A stretch of DNA of 64,000 nt. Origin: Methylobacterium sp. AMS5 (lineage in GTDB: Bacteria > Pseudomonadota > Alphaproteobacteria > Rhizobiales > Beijerinckiaceae). The notes under the pieces are model-generated. The model did not search any database and had not been told where the DNA came from. It saw only the letters and a list, made by a program, of their open reading frames with translations. Positions 1 to 9,123 of the stretch are shown here, piece by piece. Numbering within the stretch: the first letter of the stretch is position 1; each line of letters begins with the position of its first letter. The stretch is taken from assembly GCF_001542815.1 (NCBI RefSeq), contig NZ_CP006992.1:4593501-4657500 (forward strand), in the 5' to 3' direction. Position numbers and translations under genes: made by a program.

Positions 1-191
1 GCGATGCGCTGCCTTGCCGGCTGCAAGGCCGAGCCGGTGCCGGTCGATACCGTCCTCGCCGCGCTCGGCACGCTCGACCGGGGGCCTCCCTCCGCGAGCA
101 CGGCCTCTTCCGGCAGTCCGGCCTGGCCCCGGCGCCCACGGCGCTCGTCGAACCGGCACCGGTTTCTTCGCCCCGGGCGCCGGAACGATGA
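1..191 (+). pseudogene. 3' remnant of an unrecognised gene cut by the window edge, possibly frameshifted
   Basis: From the first base, frame 1 reads as plausible protein (AMRCLAGCKAEPVPVDTVLA...) with GC-rich third positions up to about base 78. After a run of G at 78-84 the coding-like signal moves to frame 3, which continues to a TGA at 189-191. Frame 1 itself stays open to a TGA at 280-282, but its composition there looks poor. The simplest reading is the end of a gene that begins before the window, perhaps with a frameshift at the G run. I do not recognise the protein, and the call is weak because so little is visible. Confidence 0.2.
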
Positions 192-284
192 CGACGACCC
201 GCCGCCCTGCCCGGCGGCGGTGATGCCGCGCCCGCGGACGCCCCCGAGCGCGGCGGCCCTGGCGGTCGCCATCCCGGCCTGACG

Positions 285-386
285 AGAGCGCATTCCGAGA
301 AGGGGTCACCCGTTCGTCGAAAGAATGCGCGTCAAACCAAGGATCGGGAGACGCCGGCGTGATGCAATGGGGTCGGATACGGCTCT
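285..386 (+). repeat. Diverged full-length copy of the interspersed palindromic repeat
   Basis: This stretch lines up with 47137-47242. Shared blocks include AATGCGCGTCAAA, GAGACGCCG, TGATGCAAT and GGTCGGATACGGCTCT. The left hairpin part (CATTCCGAGAAGG...TCGAAAGAATG) is more diverged than in other copies. It lies in the gap downstream of the mutL stop codon, on the side away from mutL. No gene is seen between base 192 and the mutL end at 416 apart from this element. Confidence 0.7.
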
Positions 387-415
387 CGTGCGGCGTCTTC
401 CTCAGGAGGGCGCCG

Positions 416-2401
416 TCACCGCCGCCCGAACAGCCGCTCGATATCGGCGAGTCCGAGGGTCACGAAGGTCGGGCGGCCGTGGTTGCACGAGCCGGAGAGC
501 GGCGTCGCCTCCATCTCGCGCAGCAGGGCGTTCATCTCCTCGGGCTTGAGGCGGCGACCGGCGCGGATCGAGCCGTGGCAGCTCATGCGCGAGAGGATCG
601 CGTCGAGGCGCCGGCTCACCGGATCGGGATCGCCCGCGCCGGCCGGGCCGCCCTCCTCGACGCCGCTGGCCGCCAGCGCGTCGAGCACGTCGAGCACGAG
701 CCCCTTCACCGATCCGCCCGCCAGCGCCGACGGCACGGAGCGCACCAGCACGGCGCCGGGGCCGAACGCCTCCAGGGTGAGGCCCAGCCGCTCCAGATCG
801 GGCGCGGCCTCGACGAGGCGGTCGGCTTCCTCGGGCGCCATCTCGACCACGTCGGGGATCAAAAGCCCCTGGGCGAGTACGCCGCCGCCGGCCCGCTCGC
901 GCTTCAGCCGCTCGTAGACGAGGCGCTCATGGGCGGCATGCTGATCGACCAGCACGATGCCGTCGCGGGTCTGAGCGACGATGTAGGTCTCGTGGATCTG
1001 CGCGCGGGCCGCACCCAGCGGATGGGTCTCGGGATGGGCCTCGGCTTCCGAGATCGCCTCCGCGGGCCGCAGGTCGGCGCCCGGCGGGGCAAGGTCGGCG
1101 GAGAACAAAGCCTGCGGCGTCTCGGCAAAGCCCGGATCGTCTTCGGTGAAGGCCGGGCGCGGCGCCGGGCGGTAGCCCGCGGGCGCGGCTACCGAGGGGC
1201 CGGAGAACAGGCGGCTCGCCGGGCGGGGGTTCAGGGCGCTCGCGGCGGAGGCGCCCGAATGCGCGGCGAACCGGCCCGCACCTGCCGTCATCGGCGGGGC
1301 GCTCCCCATGCCGGCGCCGGCCCGCAGCGCGTCGAGGGCGGCCTGGCTGCCCGTGCTGGAAGACCGCGCCCCGGCTCGGCGCAATGCCTCGTGGATCGCG
1401 CTGACGATCAGCGCCCGCACCAGTCCCGGCTCGCGGAAGCGCAGCTCGGTCTTGGCCGGATGCACGTTCACATCGACGAGGGCGGGATCGCAGGTGAGAT
1501 GGAGCGCGAGCACCGGGTGGCGGTCGGAGCTCATGGTGTCGGCATAAGCCCCGCGCACGGCCCCGAGCAGGAGCCGGTCGCGCACCGGGCGCCCGTTCAC
1601 GACGAAGTGGATGTGGCTCGCCGCCCCGCGGTGGAAGGTCGGCAGGCCGACATGGCCCTGGAGCGCGAAGCCCTCGCGGGCCATGTCGACGGGCACGGCA
1701 TTGCCGGGGAAATCGGGGCCGAGCACGGCCCCGAGCCGGCGTAGCAGCGCCGCCGGGCCCGGCTCGCTCTCGGCGGGAAACACGGTCGGGCTGCCGCTCT
1801 CGGTCCGCAGGGTGAAGCGGATCTGCGGCTGCGCCACCGCGAGCCGGCGCAGGATTTCGGAGACGGCGGCCGTTTCGGCCCGGTCGGTCTTCAGGAATTT
1901 CAGCCGGGCCGGGGTCGCGGCGAAAAGCTCGGTGACCTCGATGCGGGTGCCGCGGGAGGCGGGCGCCGGGCGCACCGGGCCCTTGGCGCCGGAATCGAGG
2001 GTGAGGCTCACCCCCTCGCCCTCGGCGGTGCGCGAGGTGATCGTGAGCCGCGAGACCGCGCCGATCGAGGGCAGCGCCTCGCCGCGAAAGCCGAGCGAGC
2101 CGATCCGGGTCAGGTCGCCATCGGGCAGTTTCGAGGTGGCGTGGCGCTCGACCGCGAGCGCCAGATCCTCCGCCCCCATGCCGATGCCGTCGTCGATGAC
2201 GCGGATCAGGCGGCGCCCGCCACCCTCGATCGCCACCTCGATGCTGCGCGCGCCGGCATCGATCGCGTTCTCGACCAACTCCTTGACGGCCGAGGCCGGC
2301 CGCTCGACCACCTCGCCCGCGGCGATGCGATCGACCAGGATCGGATCGAGGCGGCGCACATGCGCGGGCGGCGGATCACGGGGCTCGGGGGCGGCGGACA
2401 T
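416..2401 (-). CDS. mutL: DNA mismatch repair protein MutL (with endonuclease motif)
   Basis: MutL is the ATP-driven matchmaker of methyl-independent mismatch repair; it couples MutS to strand removal. The 661-residue protein starts with a GHKL ATPase domain: ELVENAIDAG at about residues 41-50, DDGIGM at 70-75 and GFRGEAL at 104-110. A Pro/Ala-rich linker follows, then a C-terminal dimerisation domain from about residue 465. That domain has DQHAAHERLVYE at 486-497, which fits the metal-binding DQHA(X)2E(X)4E endonuclease motif, plus SCHGSIRAGR near 607 and CNHGRP near 640. This MutL should therefore nick DNA itself, as expected for bacteria without MutH. The ATG at 2401 is the only good start. 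mutS lies about 19 kb away in the same orientation. Confidence 0.97.
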   Translation of the reverse strand: MSAAPEPRDPPPAHVRRLDPILVDRIAAGEVVERPASAVKELVENAIDAGARSIEVAIEGGGRRLIRVIDDGIGMGAEDLALAVERHATSKLPDGDLTRIGSLGFRGEALPSIGAVSRLTITSRTAEGEGVSLTLDSGAKGPVRPAPASRGTRIEVTELFAATPARLKFLKTDRAETAAVSEILRRLAVAQPQIRFTLRTESGSPTVFPAESEPGPAALLRRLGAVLGPDFPGNAVPVDMAREGFALQGHVGLPTFHRGAASHIHFVVNGRPVRDRLLLGAVRGAYADTMSSDRHPVLALHLTCDPALVDVNVHPAKTELRFREPGLVRALIVSAIHEALRRAGARSSSTGSQAALDALRAGAGMGSAPPMTAGAGRFAAHSGASAASALNPRPASRLFSGPSVAAPAGYRPAPRPAFTEDDPGFAETPQALFSADLAPPGADLRPAEAISEAEAHPETHPLGAARAQIHETYIVAQTRDGIVLVDQHAAHERLVYERLKRERAGGGVLAQGLLIPDVVEMAPEEADRLVEAAPDLERLGLTLEAFGPGAVLVRSVPSALAGGSVKGLVLDVLDALAASGVEEGGPAGAGDPDPVSRRLDAILSRMSCHGSIRAGRRLKPEEMNALLREMEATPLSGSCNHGRPTFVTLGLADIERLFGRR

Positions 2402-2471
2402 GGTCGGTGAAATATAGGCGGCTTGCCGGCCACCCGATAGGCGAGCGAGCCCAGTATCCTCATCCCTCGGC

Positions 2472-3698
2472 TCACCCCCGCGGCAGCATCCGGTCGCTGA
2501 TGATGCGGCGCTGGATCTCGCTGGTACCCTCGAAGATCGTGGTGAGGCGCGCGTCGCGCCAGTAGCGCTCGACCCGCCGCTCGGTGGTGTAGCCGTTCCC
2601 GCCGTGGAGCTGCATCGCCTGGTTCGTCACCCGCACCGCCATCTCGGTGGCGAGCAGCTTCACCCCGGCCGATTCGCTCTCGGCGGGCAGACCCTCGTCG
2701 AGGAGGTGGGCGACCTGCTGCCAGTAGGCACGGGCCTGGGCCACCTCCGCCGCCATGTCGGCGAGCGCGAAGCGCAGGGCCTGGAACTGGCCGATCGGCT
2801 GGCCGAACTGCTCGCGCTCCTGAAGGTAGGCGGTGCAATCCTCCACCGCGGCGCGCGCCACGCCGACGGCGCGGGCGGCGGTGTGGACCCGGGCGATGTT
2901 GAGGCCGCGCTGCACCGAGGCGAAGCCGCCGGAATCGGCATCCGCCCCCTCGTCGCCGTAGAGGCCGGTGAGCCGGTCGCGCTCGGGCACGCGCACGCCG
3001 TCGAGGTTCAGCTCGAAGGTGAGGAAGCCGTGGTAGCCAATCTTGTCGATGACGGTGCCGGTCATGCCCTCCGGGAAGGTGCCGGGCTGCTTGACCACGA
3101 GGAAGGGTTCGAGCCCGGCCGAGCGCGGCTCGCCGGGCTCGGGGTCGCGCACGCGGGCCAGCACCTCGATGAAGTCGGCGCCCAGCGCGAAGCCGGCCCA
3201 GCGCTTGGTGCCGGTGAGCACCCATTCGTCGCCCTCGCGCACGGCGCGGGTCTGCACGCCGGCCAGATCCGAGCCGGCGGTGGGTTCGGAGAGTGCGATC
3301 GAGCCGATCCACTGCCCCTTGGCGGATTTGGCGAGCAGCGCCCGGCGGCTTTCATCGTCGAGCGTCTGCGTGCCCAGCCCCTGGCCGCGAGCCAGGATCG
3401 ACCCGGTGGAGAGCCACGCGCGGGCGAGTTCCTCCGAGATCAGGCAGTACTCGAACACCCCCAGCCCCATCCCGCCATACTCGGCGGGGATGGTGATGCC
3501 GAACCAGCCTTTCGCCGCCATCGCGTCGATGAGCGAGCGCGGCATCTCGCCCTTCTGCGGGTCGAGTTCGTCGGCGAGCGGCAGGATCACGTCGCGGGCA
3601 AACGCCCGGGCCTCCTCTTGGAGCGCGGCGCGCCTGTCCGTGCGCCAGGGCGAGAGCAGCTCCGGCGGGCGCGGCGCCTTGAATTCAGGCTTGGCCAT
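2472..3698 (-). CDS. Acyl-CoA dehydrogenase family protein
   Basis: This is a 408-residue FAD enzyme that should oxidise an acyl-CoA thioester to the 2-enoyl-CoA and pass electrons to ETF. The normal three-part fold is visible: a helical N-terminal domain, a middle domain with IALSEPTAGSDLAG near residue 135 and TGTKRWA near 160, and a C-terminal helical domain with QAMQLHGGNGY. The catalytic-base glutamate appears in FEGTSEIQ (about residue 390), the short- and medium-chain position. The substrate cannot be told from sequence. It lies 70 bases upstream of mutL on the same strand, so the two may be cotranscribed, and it is divergent from the ABC-F gene across a 169-base gap. Confidence 0.9.
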   Translation of the reverse strand: MAKPEFKAPRPPELLSPWRTDRRAALQEEARAFARDVILPLADELDPQKGEMPRSLIDAMAAKGWFGITIPAEYGGMGLGVFEYCLISEELARAWLSTGSILARGQGLGTQTLDDESRRALLAKSAKGQWIGSIALSEPTAGSDLAGVQTRAVREGDEWVLTGTKRWAGFALGADFIEVLARVRDPEPGEPRSAGLEPFLVVKQPGTFPEGMTGTVIDKIGYHGFLTFELNLDGVRVPERDRLTGLYGDEGADADSGGFASVQRGLNIARVHTAARAVGVARAAVEDCTAYLQEREQFGQPIGQFQALRFALADMAAEVAQARAYWQQVAHLLDEGLPAESESAGVKLLATEMAVRVTNQAMQLHGGNGYTTERRVERYWRDARLTTIFEGTSEIQRRIISDRMLPRG

Positions 3699-3867
3699 GG
3701 TTCCTCCGCGTCTTTTCTGCCGTTGTTCGTCCGAGCCGAACGCTCAAGCTGGCAAAACGTTCGCGCGGGCCCCGCCGATGGCCTGCGCGAGGTCGCTGCT
3801 CCTGGGCTCCCCGGCTCCTGAGCTCCGGCTCTTGCGCTTCCCGGCGCCCGCCCCCAGAACGCCGGTC

Positions 3868-5733
3868 ATGCTGCGCGTCAACGATCTCACCTACCGCATC
3901 GGCGAGCGGGTCATCCTCGATTCGGCGACCTTCGCGATTCCCGACCGGGCGCGGGTCGGCCTCGTCGGCCGCAACGGCGCGGGGAAAACCACCCTGTTCC
4001 GGGCGATCCTCGGCGAGTTGCCGACCGATGCCGGTGCGGTCTCCCTACCCAAAGGCATGCGCATCGGTGCGGTGGCGCAGGAAGCGCCCGCCGGCCCCGA
4101 GACCCTGCACGCCGTCGTGCTCGCCGCCGACACCGAGCGCGCCCGGCTGATGCAGGAGGCGGACACCGCCGACGGGCTGCGGCGCGCCGAGATCGAGACG
4201 CGGCTCGTCGATATCGGCGCCTATTCGGCGCCGGCGCGGGCCGCGGCGATCCTGCACGGCCTGGGCTTCGATGCGGCGGCGCAGGGCCGTCCCTGCTCGG
4301 ACTTCTCCGGCGGCTGGCGGATGCGGGTGGCGCTCGCCGCGGTGCTGTTCTCCGAGCCCGACCTGCTCCTGCTCGACGAGCCCACCAACTACCTCGACAT
4401 CGAGGGCACGCTCTGGCTCTACGACTACCTCGAGAAGTACCCCCGTACGGCCGTCATCATCAGCCACGACCGGGAATTGCTCGACACGAGCGTCGATCAC
4501 ATCCTGCACCTGGATCGGGGCAAGCTCACGATCTACCGCGGCGGCTATACGAGCTTTGCCCGCCAGCTCTCCGAGAAGCGGGTGCTCCAGGCCAAGGCGA
4601 AGGCCAAGCAGGAGGTCGAGCGGGCGCATCTCCAGAGCTTCATCGACCGCTTCAAGGCCAAGGCGACCAAGGCGCGCCAGGCCCAGTCGCGGATGAAGCG
4701 GCTCGCCAAGATGGAGCCCATCGCCGCGCTTCTCGAAGACGACGTGCCGGTGATCCACCTGCCGAGCCCGGAGAAGCCGCTCTCGCCGCCGATCGTGGCG
4801 ATGGAGCGCGTCCAGGCCGGCTACGGCGAGCGGATCGTGCTCTCGGGGCTCAACCTCAGCCTCGCCCCCGACGATCGCGTGGCGCTCCTGGGTGCCAACG
4901 GCAACGGCAAGTCGACCTTCTGCAAGCTGATCGGCGGGCGGCTGCCCCCGCTCGCGGGCGAGATGCGGCGCTCCTCCAAGATGGAGGTCGCCTATTTCGC
5001 CCAGCACCAGCTCGACGAGCTGCGCCCGTCCGAGAGCGCGGTGGCGCATGTGCGCGACCGGATGCCCGACGCGCCCGAGGCCAAGGTGCGCTCGGCCGCC
5101 GCCCGGCTCGGCTTCCCGGCCTCGAAGGCCGACACGCCGGTGGAGAAACTCTCCGGCGGCGAGAAGGCGCGGCTTCTGATGGGGCTCGCCGCCTTCGACG
5201 GGCCGCACTTGCTGATCCTCGACGAGCCGACCAACCACCTCGATATCGAGAGCCGGCAGGCGCTGGTCGAGGCGATCAACGACTACGAGGGGGCGGTGAT
5301 CCTCGTCAGCCACGACCGCTTCCTGATCGAGGCCTGCGCCGACCGGCTCTGGATCGTCGGTGACGGCTCGGTGAAGTCCTTCGACGGGGACATGGACGAT
5401 TACCGCCGCCTCGTGCTCGCCGGCCCGGAGCGGGTGGACACGTCCGGCGACGGCACCGGGGGGCAGAAGGCCGAGGCGCGCCGCTCGGCGGTGGAGCGCC
5501 GCGCCGCGCTGGCTCCCCTGCGCAAGCGCCTCGACGGGATCGAGGCGCGCATGGCCAAGCTCTCGGGGGCGATCGAGAAGATCGATGCGGCTTTGGCCGA
5601 CGGCACCGCCTTCCTGAAGGACGCGGCCAAGGCCGGCGATATCGCCCGCATGCGCGCCGAGGCCGCCGAGGCTCTGGCCAAGGCCGAAGAGGAATGGCTG
5701 GAGGTGAGCGGGGAGATCGAGGCGGCGGCCTGA
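3868..5733 (+). CDS. ABC-F family ATP-binding protein (Uup/YheS-like)
   Basis: This is a 621-residue soluble protein with two ABC ATPase domains and no membrane segments, typical of ABC-F factors that act on ribosomes. Domain 1 has the P-loop GRNGAGKTT (34-42), signature FSGGWRMRVALA and Walker B DLLLLDEPTNYLD. Domain 2 has GANGNGKST, LSGGEKARLLMG and HLLILDEPTNHLD. The Lys/Ala-rich linker between them is the usual P-site tRNA interaction arm, and a charged coiled coil forms the C-terminus. The frame is open upstream to about 3043, but that part overlaps the acyl-CoA dehydrogenase antisense; the ATG at 3868 begins the conserved fold. The exact subfamily is uncertain. Confidence 0.93.
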   Translation: MLRVNDLTYRIGERVILDSATFAIPDRARVGLVGRNGAGKTTLFRAILGELPTDAGAVSLPKGMRIGAVAQEAPAGPETLHAVVLAADTERARLMQEADTADGLRRAEIETRLVDIGAYSAPARAAAILHGLGFDAAAQGRPCSDFSGGWRMRVALAAVLFSEPDLLLLDEPTNYLDIEGTLWLYDYLEKYPRTAVIISHDRELLDTSVDHILHLDRGKLTIYRGGYTSFARQLSEKRVLQAKAKAKQEVERAHLQSFIDRFKAKATKARQAQSRMKRLAKMEPIAALLEDDVPVIHLPSPEKPLSPPIVAMERVQAGYGERIVLSGLNLSLAPDDRVALLGANGNGKSTFCKLIGGRLPPLAGEMRRSSKMEVAYFAQHQLDELRPSESAVAHVRDRMPDAPEAKVRSAAARLGFPASKADTPVEKLSGGEKARLLMGLAAFDGPHLLILDEPTNHLDIESRQALVEAINDYEGAVILVSHDRFLIEACADRLWIVGDGSVKSFDGDMDDYRRLVLAGPERVDTSGDGTGGQKAEARRSAVERRAALAPLRKRLDGIEARMAKLSGAIEKIDAALADGTAFLKDAAKAGDIARMRAEAAEALAKAEEEWLEVSGEIEAAA

Positions 5734-5761
5734 GGCCGAAGCGCGCCGGTCTGCCGAAGGG

Positions 5762-7129
5762 TCAAGCCGGTTCCTGTGACGGGCGCCCGCCGGTCTCCGC
5801 CCCCGATCGGCTGAGCCAAGCCGCGACCAGCGCGGCCCCCGCCGTGAGCCCCAGCCAGAGCCCGGACGAGATCGCTTCGGTCGCGTCGAACAGCGCCGGA
5901 AGCGGCACGAGGCAGAGCGGGCCGAGCAGCGTCCCGAGCCCGCCCGCGAGGACGAACAATCCGGTCGCCGCGGCATTACGCGCGGGCGGCGCGGCCCGCA
6001 GAAGCGCCAGGACGTTGCCCACGGTGAACAGGCCGCGGCCGAGGCCGAAGGCGAGGAGACCGGCGGCCTGGATCGGCCATGCGCCCGCCGCCCCGCCATC
6101 CGGGAGCCCCACGGCGAGAGCGGCGAGGCCGGCCGCCGCGAGCCCCATCCCGATCCGGGGGAGACGCGGCGCGCCGGACCGGCCGGCATAGAAGCCCGCC
6201 CCGGCGCTGAGGGCCGCAAGCCCCAGGAACACGACGCCGACACTCTCCTGCAACAGGCCTTCGAGCGCGTTGAGATGGGAGGGAAGGGCCGTGTCCGCCG
6301 CGGTGAGGGCGATGGGGCCTGCCAAGGCTGCGGCGAGCGGCCATGCCAGGCCCGGCCGCGCGAGAAGATCGAGCGGCAGCAGCGGCGCCGGCCGCCGCCA
6401 TTGCTGCCAGATCCACAGCCCCAGCAGCATCAGGCCGAGATTGAGCACCACCAGGGCCGCCACCGGCCGGATCAGCGCGAGCGGCACGGTGGTCAGGAGC
6501 AGCCCGAAGCAGAGCAGCGAGAGGATGGCGCCGAGTCCGTCGAAACGCGGCCCCGGCGTGTCCTCCTTCGGCAGGGCAAGGAGGCCGAGGATCAGGCTCG
6601 GCCCCGCCAGGAGCAGGGTGGGGACGAGGATGCCAAGGCTTCCCATCCACGGCAGCGCGAACCCGGCCGACATCTGAAGTAGCAGCAGCGCCAGCAGGGC
6701 GGCCACTTCCCCCAGTCCGAGGCCGAGCCCGAAGCGCGCCTCGCCGAAGAGGCGGCGCAGCAGGCTCCAGCCCGCGCAGACGATAAGCGCCGTGGCGATG
6801 CCTTGAGCCAGACGCAGACCGAGCAGCGGCACGAGGTCGAGCGGCAGCGCCGCGGCGGGGACGAGCAACGTGAGGGCGAAGAGCGCGGCGAGGAAGCCGC
6901 GGCGCGGTCCGAGCCGCGCGGCCAGCGCCGCCATCGGCAGCGCGCCCAGGATCAGCCCGTAGGAGTGCGCCGTCTGAATCACCGCAGCCGTGGAGGCCGG
7001 AAACGCCCCCTGCTGCATCACCCATGGCATCAGGAACGCCATTCCCGTGGTGGGCAGTACCGTCATCCCGAGACCCGTCAGGACGGCGACGAGGGCGAGG
7101 ACGCGGCGCTCGGGCTTGCGATCCGGCAT
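5762..7129 (-). CDS. MFS transporter, probable drug/solute exporter
   Basis: The 455-residue integral membrane protein has about 14 hydrophobic segments, a pattern of DHA2/QacA-like major facilitator proteins. A cytoplasmic loop motif close to the MFS A-motif is present (AARLGPRRGF after the second segment). The start at 7129 (MPDRKPERR) is chosen because it follows a strong ribosome-binding site, GGGGGAAGGA, six bases upstream. The frame is open 28 codons further, but those residues do not look like protein. It converges on the ABC-F gene with a 28-base gap. The substrate is unknown. Confidence 0.85.
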   Translation of the reverse strand: MPDRKPERRVLALVAVLTGLGMTVLPTTGMAFLMPWVMQQGAFPASTAAVIQTAHSYGLILGALPMAALAARLGPRRGFLAALFALTLLVPAAALPLDLVPLLGLRLAQGIATALIVCAGWSLLRRLFGEARFGLGLGLGEVAALLALLLLQMSAGFALPWMGSLGILVPTLLLAGPSLILGLLALPKEDTPGPRFDGLGAILSLLCFGLLLTTVPLALIRPVAALVVLNLGLMLLGLWIWQQWRRPAPLLPLDLLARPGLAWPLAAALAGPIALTAADTALPSHLNALEGLLQESVGVVFLGLAALSAGAGFYAGRSGAPRLPRIGMGLAAAGLAALAVGLPDGGAAGAWPIQAAGLLAFGLGRGLFTVGNVLALLRAAPPARNAAATGLFVLAGGLGTLLGPLCLVPLPALFDATEAISSGLWLGLTAGAALVAAWLSRSGAETGGRPSQEPA

Positions 7130-7263
7130 CTGGTTCCTTCCCCCTTCGCTCTCCTGCAAGCTTAACGGGAAACCGCTGCGGCATGAACCGTGGGTGGCAA
7201 GCGATCGTGGCAACGCCGGCCCCCGCCCCGCGTTGTCCGACGCGAGAGCGGAACGGAGAAATC

Positions 7264-8295
7264 ATGCACGGCACGCGCCATCCCGGGACACGAAAGAGCG
7301 GCAAGGCCCTCGCCCTGCTGCCGCTGGCGGCGGCCGGCGCCTGGATCGCCTGGAGCCATCTCGGGCTGAACCGGGCCGGCCCCCTGCCCCCGGCCCTGCC
7401 GGGGCGGCGCAGCACCCTGCGCACGCGGGCGGGCCGGGTGAACCTCTACGCCGCGGATGCGCAGGGCGGACGGCCGCTGCTCCTGATCCACTCGGTCAAC
7501 GCGGCGGCCAACGCCTACGAGGTCAAGCCGCTCTACGAGCATTACCGGGGCCACCGCCCGGTCTACGCGCTGGAACTGCCGGGCTTCGGCTTCTCCGAGC
7601 GGGCGGACCGGATCTACACGCCCCGGCTGATGACCGACGCGATCCTCGACGCGGCGGCTGAGATCGCCGGCCGTCATGGCGGCGTGGCGCTCGACGCGAT
7701 GGCGCTCTCGCTCCCTTGCGCCTATCTCGCCCGCGCCGCTTTGGAGCGGCCGGACCTGTTCTCGACGCTCGGCCTCATCAGCCCGACCGGCTTCGACGCG
7801 CGCCTCTCCGGGCGCGGGCCGGCGGACACCCACCGTGGCAAGCCGCTGGCCCGCGGGCTCGCCGCCTTCCCGCTCTGGGGCCGCCCGCTCTTCGACGCGC
7901 TGGCGAGCCGGCCGAGCATGCGCTTCTTCCTGGAAAAGACCTGGGGCAGCCGCGACATCGACGAGGGCCTGCTCGCCTACGACCGGCTCTCGGCCCGCCA
8001 ACCGGGGGCCGAGCACGCGCCGTTCTCGTTCCTTTCGGGCTACCTGTTCCCCGACGACACCACGCGGGTCTACGAGGCGCTGCGCCTGCCCATCTTCATG
8101 GTGCACGGGGCGCGGGGCGACTTCGTCGATTATCGCTATGTCGGCGAGGTGGCGGGCCGCCCGAACTGGACGATCCTGCGGCTGCCTACCGGCGCCTTCC
8201 CGCATTTCGAGAACCGGGCGGCGGTCACAGGCGCCTACGACGCCTTCCTCGCCGCCCAGCCGCAGCAGGATCAGCCGACCGACTCGATCCGGTAG
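7264..8295 (+). CDS. Alpha/beta hydrolase fold protein with altered nucleophile elbow
   Basis: The 343-residue protein has an N-terminal hydrophobic segment (about residues 15-30), so it may be membrane-anchored, then an alpha/beta hydrolase fold. Visible fold marks are LLLIHSVNAAANAYE (oxyanion-region loop), LELPGFGFSER, the elbow ALSLP, MVHGARGDFVDY (acid) and PTGAFPHFENR (histidine). The usual GxSxG elbow is degenerate (AxSxP), although the serine, acid and histidine all remain. The start at 7264 follows AACGGAGAAATC. Its last 25 bases overlap the end of the convergent RibD-C gene. The substrate is unknown. Confidence 0.82.
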   Translation: MHGTRHPGTRKSGKALALLPLAAAGAWIAWSHLGLNRAGPLPPALPGRRSTLRTRAGRVNLYAADAQGGRPLLLIHSVNAAANAYEVKPLYEHYRGHRPVYALELPGFGFSERADRIYTPRLMTDAILDAAAEIAGRHGGVALDAMALSLPCAYLARAALERPDLFSTLGLISPTGFDARLSGRGPADTHRGKPLARGLAAFPLWGRPLFDALASRPSMRFFLEKTWGSRDIDEGLLAYDRLSARQPGAEHAPFSFLSGYLFPDDTTRVYEALRLPIFMVHGARGDFVDYRYVGEVAGRPNWTILRLPTGAFPHFENRAAVTGAYDAFLAAQPQQDQPTDSIR

Positions 8296-8987
8296 CGCAG
8301 CCAGACGGTGCCGTCGTCGAACGGCTCGCAGGCGGTGCGGGTGAGGCGGCGGCGCGAGCCCATGGACTCGTCTTCCCCGCCCTCGAAATCGAACAGGGCC
8401 GGCGTGCCGAGCACGCCGTCGACGGCGGGCGCGAGCAGTAGGCTGAGTTCGTCCACGAGCCCGGCCTTCAGCATCGAGCCGTTGATGCGCCCGCCGCCCT
8501 CGACCAGCAGCCGCTCGATGCCGAACAGGCGCTTGAGCTTGGCCAGCGCCAGGGCGAAATCGACGTCGTGCTCACCGGCCAGGATGTAGGACTGGCCGCC
8601 GGCCTTCAGGCGGCGCAGGCGGTCGTCCGAAGCCTGTCCCGTCGTGAGCACGATGACGTGATCGCCCTCGATGTCGTTGCGTGCGCCCCAGTCCATCGCG
8701 CCACGGGCATCGAGCGCCACCGCATAGCCGGAGGCGTCGGTGCGGGCGACGTGATCCTCGCGGGAGACGGGCTCCTCCGGCGGTGCGGACGCCAAGGGTT
8801 TTGCGCTGTCGGCGTAGCCCTGCATGGTGATGCGCCCGCACATCCAGGCGTCGCCCTTCAGTTGCCTGTGAACCTCCTCGTAGTACGCATCCGCGTCGAT
8901 GGTGGTCCAGCGCCGGACCTTGATGCGCCCATCGACCGAGGTGGTCATGTGGCACAGGACGTAAGGGCGTTCCGATGTGTCGGCCAT
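8271..8987 (-). CDS. RibD C-terminal domain (dihydrofolate reductase-fold) protein
   Basis: This 238-residue protein consists only of a RibD-C/DHFR-like reductase domain. Marks are CHMTTSVDGRI near the N-terminus, CGRITMQGY, IVLTTGQ, and the NADPH-loop LLVEGGGRINGSML. It lacks the deaminase half of RibD, so it is probably a stand-alone NADPH-dependent reductase of a pyrimidine or pterin-like substrate rather than the riboflavin enzyme itself. The start at 8987 (MADTSERPY) has AGGAAG upstream; an in-frame extension to 9026 exists but adds no conserved residues. It converges on the alpha/beta hydrolase with a short overlap. Confidence 0.85.
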   Translation of the reverse strand: MADTSERPYVLCHMTTSVDGRIKVRRWTTIDADAYYEEVHRQLKGDAWMCGRITMQGYADSAKPLASAPPEEPVSREDHVARTDASGYAVALDARGAMDWGARNDIEGDHVIVLTTGQASDDRLRRLKAGGQSYILAGEHDVDFALALAKLKRLFGIERLLVEGGGRINGSMLKAGLVDELSLLLAPAVDGVLGTPALFDFEGGEDESMGSRRRLTRTACEPFDDGTVWLRYRIESVG

Positions 8988-9123
8988 GGCGGCGGGCTTC
9001 CTGCTGTTCGGGATCGGAGGCCGCAACTAGACCGCCTTCGCCTGCCGGCCAGGGGCGGGGCACGCCGCCTTTGCCGGGCATCGCGAAGCGGATAGGCTGC
9101 CCGTGGCAGCGAGGGACAGGAAT

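Noticed and set aside
3043..3867. 275-codon N-terminal extension of the ABC-F gene
   Set aside because: The extension is antisense to the acyl-CoA dehydrogenase; the conserved ABC fold starts right after the ATG at 3868.
4045..6243. Long open frame on the minus strand opposite the ABC-F gene (732 codons)
   Set aside because: It is the high-GC antisense shadow of a clear ABC-F ATPase; the product is Arg/Gly/Ala-rich without any domain.
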